12,656 nucleotides of DNA. It comes from Puniceicoccales bacterium. GTDB taxonomy: Bacteria > Verrucomicrobiota > Verrucomicrobiia > Opitutales > LL51. Positions 7,514-12,656 of the stretch are shown piece after piece. A program made the translations under genes and the position numbers. The notes beneath the pieces were generated by a model. It did no database searches. It had not been told where the DNA came from and saw nothing but the letters and a program-made list of their open reading frames with translations. The DNA lies in assembly GCA_031266235.1 (NCBI GenBank), contig JAISBJ010000026.1:1-12656 (forward strand), given 5' to 3'. Each line of letters begins with the position of its first letter. Position 1 is the first letter of the stretch.

Positions 7514-8644
7514 TTAACTAATCCGCAGCGGCATGATGACGCACAAAAATGTGTCGTTGGTCTTGATAATCCCTGGGCTCAACTCGTTTTTAAACTCAAA
7601 AAACACCTCTTCGTTCGCCAAAACTTTCAGCGGATCCACCAAAAATTGCGGGTTAAAAGCGATCTCGACGCACTCCTCGCCGTAAATTATTGGTAAATTT
7701 TCCCGCGCCTCGCCGTAAACCGAACTCTTCGCCGATACCTCCAGCAAATGATCGGACAATTTGAGCCGGACGGAGTAATTTTTTTCGTCGGCGACGAGCG
7801 CTACCCGCTGCACGACCGATAGCAATTGCTCCCGATCCAAACGCACGCGGTAGTCCGAAGACGACGGAATGACCTGCTTGTAATTGGGATATTTTCCCTC
7901 AATAATTTTTGAAACAATGTAAATATTTTCACAAATCCCCCCGCTGTGACCCGATTCCACGTCGACCAAAAACGCAATTTGCTTGTCGGCCATCAAAATT
8001 TGTACCCCCTCGCCGATGCCCAGCGTGCGCTCCAATTCCGCGATCGTTTTCGCCGGAACAATTACATTTTTTTGAAAATTACAGCCCGGCGTCTCCTGCG
8101 AAACCAACGCCAAACGGCGGCCATCGGTCGCGATAAAATGGATGCTATTGTCTTCCGCCAAAAAATAAACGCCGTTGAGAATGTAGCGATTTTCGTCCCG
8201 GGACTGCGCATAGGAAATGCTCTTGAGCATGTGGGCCAATTGCTTTTGATTCACCTCGATCTTTTGATCGGCACTCAATTGCGGTAATTTTGGGAAATCG
8301 TCCGCCGCCAGCCCTAAAATTTTGAAGTGGGAACTCCCCGACGACAGGCGCACCAGTACCTCGCCCTCCAACTCGAAATGCACCTCCTGGCCCGGTAAAA
8401 CTTTTACAATTGAGGCGAATTTTTTTACCGGTAAAGTGATGCTCCCCGACTGGACCACCTGTGCCGTGACCGCGCAGCGCATGCCCAGATCCAGATTGGT
8501 GGTGGAGAACACGATTTGGTTGCGATCGGCGGCGGCTTCGATCAGAACGTTCGAAAGAATCGGCATGGTCAATTTCGTCCCGACTATATTCATGACCTGC
8601 TGCAATCCAGCGGCTAAAGCATCTCTTTCTATGGCGAATTTCAT
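7514..8644 (-). CDS. dnaN: DNA polymerase III beta subunit (sliding clamp)
   Basis: A 376-residue ring-forming processivity factor for the replicase. Family marks are the MKFAIERDALAAGLQQVMNIVG start, the TMPILSNVLIEA motif, the SGSSHFKILGLAADDFPKLP region ending domain 1, RYILNGVYFLAEDNSIHFIATDGRRLA in domain 2, KYPNYKQVIP between domains 2 and 3, and the C-terminal VIMPLRI (M-P-x-R) tail. Three domains of about 125 residues each fit the family. The ATG at 8644 is preceded only by GGGGTAGAG. dnaN here is not beside dnaA or recF as in many bacteria; its upstream neighbour is the divergent EIIA-DAC gene. No clear terminator follows it. Confidence 0.98.
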   Translation of the reverse strand: MKFAIERDALAAGLQQVMNIVGTKLTMPILSNVLIEAAADRNQIVFSTTNLDLGMRCAVTAQVVQSGSITLPVKKFASIVKVLPGQEVHFELEGEVLVRLSSGSSHFKILGLAADDFPKLPQLSADQKIEVNQKQLAHMLKSISYAQSRDENRYILNGVYFLAEDNSIHFIATDGRRLALVSQETPGCNFQKNVIVPAKTIAELERTLGIGEGVQILMADKQIAFLVDVESGHSGGICENIYIVSKIIEGKYPNYKQVIPSSSDYRVRLDREQLLSVVQRVALVADEKNYSVRLKLSDHLLEVSAKSSVYGEARENLPIIYGEECVEIAFNPQFLVDPLKVLANEEVFFEFKNELSPGIIKTNDTFLCVIMPLRIS

Positions 8645-8688
8645 GACTCTACCCCACTAAGTTAGGGTATCCCGGGCGAATGACAAGT
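8645..8688 (-). promoter_or_regulatory. dnaN upstream region with weak promoter and inverted repeat
   Basis: On the minus strand TTGTCA (8686-8681) and TAACTT (8664-8659) are spaced by 16 nt, a good -35 but a poor -10 hexamer. An imperfect inverted repeat covers 8650-8669 (TACC...CTAA / TTAG...GGTA, with a 3-nt bulge), overlapping the would-be -10 and start site. It could be an operator or a 5' UTR hairpin. Both assignments are tentative. Confidence 0.22.
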
Positions 8689-9094
8689 CCGAAAAAATTT
8701 TACCTCCCGCATAAAATAAATCCGAAAAAATTTTACTTTCTGAAAAAAATTTACCGCCGATGCAAAATTTTGGCTTGCGTTTATTTTGAGATTGACAAAA
8801 AAATTTTACTTCCGACATAAAATTTTATTTCCCGCATAAAATAAATCTGAAAAAAATTTACTTTCCGAACGAAATTTTACTTTCTAAAAAAATTTGCCTC
8901 CGATGCAAAATTTTGGCTTGCATCCATTTTAAGATTGACAAAAAAATTTTACTTCCAATACAAAATTTTACCTCCCGCACGAAATAAATCCGAAAAAAAT
9001 TTACTTTCCGCACGAAAATTTACTTTCTAAAAAAAATTTACCGCCGATGCAAAATTTTAACTTGCGTACATTTTAAGATTGGCAAAAAATTTTA
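8689..9094. repeat. Higher-order tandem repeat built from ~18-nt A/T-centred monomers
   Basis: This fills most of the 476-bp gene-free spacer between dnaN and the EIIA-DAC gene. Three tandem units start at the YYTCCCGCA motif at 8703, 8828 and 8971. Lengths are 125, 143 and about 124 bp; the last is truncated at the 3' end. Unit 1 lacks one internal block of about 18 nt (present as TTTCCGAACGAAATTTTAC in unit 2). Shared blocks are CCGATGCAAAATTTT, then a variable part, then ATTTTRAGATTGACAAAAAAA. Within every unit the A-to-T junctions of AnTn tracts recur every 18-19 nt or twice that, so one 143-bp unit equals about eight degenerate monomers. No long frame is open through it. No DnaA-box-like TTATNCACA, CRISPR-like identical repeats or IS ends are seen. 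The last unit ends only 26 nt before the EIIA-DAC start codon. Confidence 0.88.
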
Positions 9095-9120
9095 GCATAT
9101 TAATTTCAAAGACAGAGATC

Positions 9121-10482
9121 ATGCGCCTGGGACGATATTTATCCAAAAGTCGAATCATAGAGCTCCAAAGCAGTAATTTTGACGACGCCCTCATGGAACT
9201 CCTCCAATCCTGCAATATTTCTAGCTCCAATGAGGAAAATATCTCCATTATGAGCGAAATCACCGAACGCGAAAAAACCATCACCTCCTACCTCGGCAAC
9301 GGCGTCGCCCTGCCCTACGTCCGCCGCCCCATTAGTAAATCTTATATTTTCGCCATCGGCCGCTGTAAAAATGGGCTCAATTCGGCGAATTCCGGCGAAC
9401 ATAAGGATACCCGCCTCGTCTTCCTCATGATCATTTCCACCCAAAATGAGGAGTCCTATCTGACCGTCCTCGCCGCCATCGCCCGCATCTTCCAAAACCA
9501 GGATAATATCAATCTCATCTTCAAAGAACAGAGCATCGCCACTTTCCGACGCAACGTCCGCCATTTGTTTGGAACTTATAAATCCGTTGTAAATTCAGAG
9601 AGAAGTTCGATCAACCACCTCATGTTGCGCGAAGCGCAGAAAATCGCCCGCTTCAACCAGTGCGCCGCCATCCTCGTTTTCGGAGATGTCCTCGTCGGTC
9701 CGCTGGAAATCAAGGAAAAAATCCACGGCGTACGCTTTGTCCTCGTCGCCCACAAAACGGATAGCGTCGCCGAAAAGGGCAGTTTCGACGATATCATCTA
9801 CGTCCATCCGTTCTCCAATTACCGGCTTTCGCAGGCGCGCAGCGCGATCATTATCGCCCTTACCCGCGGCATTCTCAATTACAAAGACAAGGTTTGTTGC
9901 TTTTCCGGGCTGCCCCAAAGTAATACGTTTGATACGATTTCTATTATCGATATTGCCAAAGAGTTCGGCAATTCGTTTTCGAATAATGAAAATCTTATAA
10001 AAGAAGGGATCCATCCCGAAGCCCTCGAACGTTTACTCGCCATCGCCGCCGACATTTCCGTCGAAGGGCGCGAAGGGAAGCCGGTCGGCTGTTTATTTGT
10101 CATCGGGGACATCGCCAAGATCAAGCCCTACACGAAGCCCCTCGTTTTGAATCCATTTTACGGCTACAAGGAGGAGGACCGCAACATTTTGAATCCATTT
10201 ATGGCGGAAACGATCAAAGAATTTTCGTCCATCGACGGCGCATTTATCGTCCGCGGCGACGGAATCATCGAATCGGCGGGATCGCTCATCCAGGCGTCCA
10301 GCGATCGGGCGGTCCAGATGCCCAGCGGATTTGGCACGCGCCATGCGGCTGGGGCCGTTATTTCCGCCGTTGCGAACTGCATCGCCATTGCGGTCTCCGA
10401 GAGCACCCACCAGATCACTCTCTTCAAAGACGGGAAAATGATGCTATTCGCGGACCAGAGTTTTTCTTCTTCCACAATCTAG
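9121..10482 (+). CDS. PTS EIIA-like / alpha-beta domain / diadenylate cyclase (DAC) fusion protein
   Basis: A 453-residue, apparently cytosolic protein with three parts. Residues 1 to about 155 match PTS EIIA type 2 (fructose/Ntr): MRLGRYLSKSRIIEL, DDALMELL, TSYLGNGVALPYVRRP, AIGRCKNGL, LVFLMIIS, LAAIARIFQN. The phospho-acceptor His of the GxAxPH motif is Tyr66. Residues about 165-285 form an alpha/beta domain (IARFNQCAAILVFGDVL, VRFVLVAHKT, SAIIIALTRGILNYKDKVCCFSG) resembling the pyruvate-kinase C-terminal-like domain found before some DAC domains. Residues about 300-445 are a DAC domain, which makes c-di-AMP from two ATP. It has Asp372-Gly373-Ala374 and G405-T-R-H408-A (the RHR motif reads RHA), plus the REGKPVGCLFVIGD and LNPFYGYKEEDRNIL segments. 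The ATG at 9121 is chosen; a TTG at 9079 lies in the repeat array. hprK follows 21 nt downstream. The domain calls are my reading; activity is unproven. Confidence 0.82.
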   Translation: MRLGRYLSKSRIIELQSSNFDDALMELLQSCNISSSNEENISIMSEITEREKTITSYLGNGVALPYVRRPISKSYIFAIGRCKNGLNSANSGEHKDTRLVFLMIISTQNEESYLTVLAAIARIFQNQDNINLIFKEQSIATFRRNVRHLFGTYKSVVNSERSSINHLMLREAQKIARFNQCAAILVFGDVLVGPLEIKEKIHGVRFVLVAHKTDSVAEKGSFDDIIYVHPFSNYRLSQARSAIIIALTRGILNYKDKVCCFSGLPQSNTFDTISIIDIAKEFGNSFSNNENLIKEGIHPEALERLLAIAADISVEGREGKPVGCLFVIGDIAKIKPYTKPLVLNPFYGYKEEDRNILNPFMAETIKEFSSIDGAFIVRGDGIIESAGSLIQASSDRAVQMPSGFGTRHAAGAVISAVANCIAIAVSESTHQITLFKDGKMMLFADQSFSSSTI

Positions 10483-10503
10483 GAAAAACGATGAGAATAA
10501 GGT

Positions 10504-11466
10504 ATGAAAGAATTAGTAAAAATAAATTCAAACTTAGGGGTTTGTCGTTTTTTTAAAATGACAGAGAATGCGCTTCGCCTGAAGCTCCTCGCCGGGGAAA
10601 GCGGCATGAATGATCGCAGGATCGAGGATCGTGCCGTCAATCGTCCGGCGCTAGCTTTGGCGGGGTATTTCAAGCATTTCGCGGCCAAACGCCTGCAATA
10701 TTCAGGTTTTTGCGAGCTGTCCTACCTCCTCGACCTCGAGCCCGACGCCCAGTTGAAAGCCATTGGCGACATCGATGCGCTCCAAGTGCCCTGTTTTGTG
10801 GTGACGAATCGCGTCGAAATTCCAAAAAATTTGATTGACTTTTTTGATCAAAGGGCTTTGCCGCTATTTTCGACGGCGCTGAGTTCCGTGGAATTCATCG
10901 AGAAGGCGACGCTTTTCCTGGACGAATATTTTTCGCCGAGGACGACGCTTTTTGGCTCGCTGATTGAGATTAATGGCATTGGCGTGCTCATTCAGGGGCT
11001 ACAGCCTCTGCCCAAGAGCGCGTGCATTGTGGCTCTCGTCGAGCACGGGCACACGCTGATCGCCGACGATGTGGTTTGCGTTTCCTGCGGGCACTACGGC
11101 AATCTCATCGGTCGCAGCAAAGATATCGCCCACGGCTACATGGAATTCCGCGGCATTGGGCTACTGAAGCTGGCTGAATTTTTCGGGATGCGATCGGTGC
11201 GGGCGCAATCGAGCATCGATTTGGTGATTCGGTTTGAGGAGCATCTTCCGGAATTTTTGGGAAAAACGGGGCTCGAGGAGCCGTCGAACGCCGAGATTTT
11301 GGATCACGATTTGCCGCTGATCACGCTTCCTCTCTGTTCCGGGAACGATTCCTATCGCCTGGTGGAGGTGGCGACGACAATGCAGTTGCTGCGGGCGAAC
11401 GGCAAAAATCCGGCGGAGGAGCTGAGCCAGCGCCTGATCAAACACATGCTCGAAAACAATCAATGA
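10504..11466 (+). CDS. hprK: HPr kinase/phosphorylase homologue, probably degenerate
   Basis: A 320-residue protein with overall HprK/P architecture. The N-terminal domain includes INR-like VNRPALALAGYFKHFAAKR, SYLL and the VTNRVEIPKNLI motif. The C-terminal P-loop-kinase domain includes IEINGIGVLI, HGHTLIADDVV (Asp188-Asp189) and the signature-like MEFRGIGLLKLAEFFG. HprK/P phosphorylates HPr on Ser46 and can reverse this in response to metabolites. Two normally invariant features are changed. The GxSGxGKS P-loop reads G-L-Q-P-L-P-K171-S172, keeping Lys/Ser but losing the glycines. The catalytic His of the T-x-x-H-G segment is Phe150 (TTLFGSLIEI). It may bind ligand or partner without kinase activity. 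The start at 10504 fits the family's V-x-x-F-x N-terminus; the Shine-Dalgarno is weak. Same operon as the EIIA-DAC gene, which suggests joint function. No ptsH or ptsI is in the window. Confidence 0.87.
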   Translation: MKELVKINSNLGVCRFFKMTENALRLKLLAGESGMNDRRIEDRAVNRPALALAGYFKHFAAKRLQYSGFCELSYLLDLEPDAQLKAIGDIDALQVPCFVVTNRVEIPKNLIDFFDQRALPLFSTALSSVEFIEKATLFLDEYFSPRTTLFGSLIEINGIGVLIQGLQPLPKSACIVALVEHGHTLIADDVVCVSCGHYGNLIGRSKDIAHGYMEFRGIGLLKLAEFFGMRSVRAQSSIDLVIRFEEHLPEFLGKTGLEEPSNAEILDHDLPLITLPLCSGNDSYRLVEVATTMQLLRANGKNPAEELSQRLIKHMLENNQ

Positions 11467-11472
11467 GCCATT

Positions 11473-11499
11473 GGCTGGGGCTACCCCGGCCCTTTTTTT
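11473..11499 (+). terminator. Rho-independent terminator after hprK
   Basis: GGCTGGGG (11473-11480) pairs with CCCCGGCC (11484-11491) around a 3-nt loop CTA, giving an 8-bp stem with one G-U pair. It is followed by C and seven T. It begins 7 nt after the hprK stop and ends the EIIA-DAC/hprK transcript, separating it from pgi. Confidence 0.88.
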
Positions 11500-11640
11500 A
11501 AAAAAAATTTAAAAAAATTCAAAAAAATGAGCCCAAACTTACTCGATTTTTTTAAAAAGTTAGTAAAATCAATCGCCAACTTTCGAGTCTTTTTCCGAAA
11601 AAAATTTAAAAAATTTCAAAAAAATTTTCCAAAAAATTTT
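11500..11640. other. Phased A-tract region (probably curved DNA) upstream of pgi
   Basis: Part of the 285-bp spacer between hprK and pgi. A-to-T junctions occur at about 11507, 11517 and 11527, and again at 11604, 11613, 11624 and 11636, i.e. every 9-12 nt, close to the helical repeat. A-tracts in phase with the helix bend DNA intrinsically. No open gene-like frame is present. Confidence 0.5.
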
Positions 11641-11679
11641 TCCAATAATGAGCTCGAACTTTCCTGGTTTTTTTAAAAA
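11527..11679. repeat. Degenerate 32-bp direct repeat, period 121
   Basis: Two copies, 11527-11558 and 11648-11679. Both begin ATGAGC and end in seven T plus five A; 26 of 32 positions agree by eye. The flanks are also similar A/T runs, so the spacer may contain a partial duplication of a larger segment. Confidence 0.55.
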
Positions 11680-11703
11680 AAATTTCCAAAATGATCAGTT
11701 TTA

Positions 11704-11715
11704 GGAAACGTTTCC
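11704..11715. promoter_or_regulatory. Perfect 12-bp palindrome, LacI/GalR-type operator candidate before pgi
   Basis: GGAAACGTTTCC is self-complementary, with the central AACGTT typical of LacI/GalR-family operators (PurR, CcpA-like sites share an AANCGNTT-type core). It lies 36 nt before the pgi ATG, where a repressor or activator site would act. The regulator is unknown and none is encoded in the window. Confidence 0.4.
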
Positions 11716-11751
11716 GTTGACGTCCCACCGAAAAAATTTAGCTTCGCTCGC

Positions 11752-12656
11752 ATGGATACGTGGAAATATTTCGGGGACCACCACTTCAATTTCGATGGCG
11801 TCGGCCTGAGCATCGACGTCAGTAAAATCAACCGATTCGACGAAACATTCCAAAAATTTGACCGCGAATTCATCTTTCGCGAAATGGCTGCCCTGGAAAG
11901 CGGCGGGATCGCTAACGCCGACGAAAATAGAATGGTCGGCCACTATTGGCTGCGCAACCCCGCCATCGCCCCCTCCGATGCCCTCAAAAATATGATCACG
12001 GACGTCTGGGAAGCCCTCGATCGCTTCGCCTACGCGGTGCATTCCGGCGATATTTGCGGCCAAAATGGGAAGTTCAAAAACGTTCTGTGCATCGGCATCG
12101 GCGGCTCCGCCCTCGGCCCCCAACTCGCCTGCCAAGCGCTTAGCCGCGGCCCAAATAATAAAATGGCTCTATTTTTTCTTGACAATACCGACCCCGACGG
12201 CATCGATTCGACTCTGGCGGAACTCAATGGAAAATTGGGCGAAACGCTGGCCATCGTCACGTCGAAATCGGGCGGAACCCCCGAGACGAATAACGGCATG
12301 CTCGAAGCGGCCCACGCCTACGAACGCGCCGGATTGACCTTCGCGCGCCACGCGGTCGCCATCACCAGCGCCGACAGCCAGCTGGATCAGCGGGCTAAGG
12401 GGGAGGGCTGGCTGAAATGTTTTCCGATGTGGGACTGGGTGGGCGGCCGGACGAGTATCGCTTCCGCCGTTGGCCTGCTCCCCATGGCGCTGCAGGGGAT
12501 CGATTATAAAAAATTTCTCAACGGCATGCGCGACATCGATTCTCTGACGCGTACCCCCGACGCCCGCAATCCCGCATTAATCCTCGCCGCCGCCTGGTAT
12601 TCCGCGACTTACGGGATCGGCGAAAAGGCGATGGTCATTCTCCCCTACAAAGATCG
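11752..12656 (+). CDS. pgi: Glucose-6-phosphate isomerase (partial, C-terminus outside window)
   Basis: Interconverts glucose-6-phosphate and fructose-6-phosphate in the cytosol. The first 301 codons are present and the frame runs off the right edge. SIS-fold motifs are seen in order: CIGIGGSALGPQ at 113-124, a DNTDPDG stretch at 144-150, the sugar-phosphate-binding TSKSGGTPETN at 170-180 and VGGRTSIASAVG at 230-241. The start is the ATG at 11752. The frame stays open back to a TGA at 11692, but no other start codon lies in between. No clear Shine-Dalgarno precedes the ATG. It follows the hprK terminator, so it is probably transcribed on its own, perhaps controlled through the palindrome at 11704. 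Its nearness to a PTS-like module fits a carbon-metabolism neighbourhood. Confidence 0.95.
   Translation, partial: MDTWKYFGDHHFNFDGVGLSIDVSKINRFDETFQKFDREFIFREMAALESGGIANADENRMVGHYWLRNPAIAPSDALKNMITDVWEALDRFAYAVHSGDICGQNGKFKNVLCIGIGGSALGPQLACQALSRGPNNKMALFFLDNTDPDGIDSTLAELNGKLGETLAIVTSKSGGTPETNNGMLEAAHAYERAGLTFARHAVAITSADSQLDQRAKGEGWLKCFPMWDWVGGRTSIASAVGLLPMALQGIDYKKFLNGMRDIDSLTRTPDARNPALILAAAWYSATYGIGEKAMVILPYKD

Noticed and set aside
8689..9094. CRISPR array
   Set aside because: Repeats are degenerate, contiguous and without unique spacers of even length; no cas gene is nearby.
8645..9120. Replication origin between dnaN and the divergent gene
   Set aside because: The strand switch, A/T-richness and dnaN suggest it, but I find no TTATNCACA-like DnaA boxes. 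C also appears to exceed G on the plus strand on both sides, so no skew switch is visible. A computed skew curve could reopen this.
9079..9120. TTG start at 9079 for the EIIA-DAC protein
   Set aside because: It lies inside the repeat array and adds 14 residues not expected in EIIA; the ATG at 9121 gives the usual M-R-L start.
9595..10014. Minus-strand open frames opposite the EIIA-DAC gene
   Set aside because: Mirror frames of a well-supported coding sequence, without their own ribosome binding site or family pattern.
10491..10556. Small ORF (ATG at 10491, 21 codons) before hprK
   Set aside because: It overlaps hprK in another frame, has no ribosome binding site of its own and no sign of a leader-peptide/attenuator structure.

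Overview
The window looks like a chromosomal segment of a Gram-negative bacterium of the PVC group, most likely Verrucomicrobiota (Opitutae/Puniceicoccales-like). I infer this from protein character and gene neighbourhood; no rRNA or database match supports it. Lipid A synthesis (LpxK) and outer-membrane assembly (BamD-like, LptE-like) show a double-membrane, LPS-type envelope. Coding regions mix GC-rich codons with very frequent AAA/TTT/AAT/ATT codons, and the spacers are extremely A/T-rich.

Left part (1-8644, minus strand): read in the direction of transcription, the order is dnaN (sliding clamp), a 148-bp spacer with a plausible promoter, then a tight run of CPBP-family membrane protease, tsaE, a DUF502 membrane protein, holA, lpxK, rplU, rpmA, fabH, a BamD-like TPR protein and an LptE-like lipoprotein cut by the window edge. 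Spacing is mostly from a few bases of overlap to tens of bases, so this is probably one or two long operons mixing replication, tRNA modification, ribosomal proteins, fatty-acid/lipid A synthesis and outer-membrane biogenesis.

Centre (8645-9120): a 476-bp divergent spacer, filled from about 8689 to 9094 by an unusual hierarchical repeat. Degenerate ~18-nt A/T-centred monomers are organised into three tandem higher-order units of about 125, 143 and 124 bp.

Right part (9121-12656, plus strand): two genes in apparent operon encode (i) a three-part protein with an N-terminal PTS EIIA type-2 domain, a middle alpha/beta domain and a C-terminal diadenylate cyclase (DAC) domain, and (ii) an HPr kinase homologue. 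Both appear altered at key phosphotransfer positions: the EIIA phospho-histidine is tyrosine, and the HprK homologue lacks the P-loop glycines and the catalytic histidine. This suggests a PTS-derived sensory module wired to c-di-AMP production rather than classical phosphotransfer. A strong terminator closes this pair. A 285-bp spacer with helically phased A-tracts, a degenerate 32-bp direct repeat and a LacI-type palindrome then leads to pgi (glucose-6-phosphate isomerase), cut by the right edge. The altered EIIA-DAC/HprK pair and the satellite-like array beside it are the most notable content.
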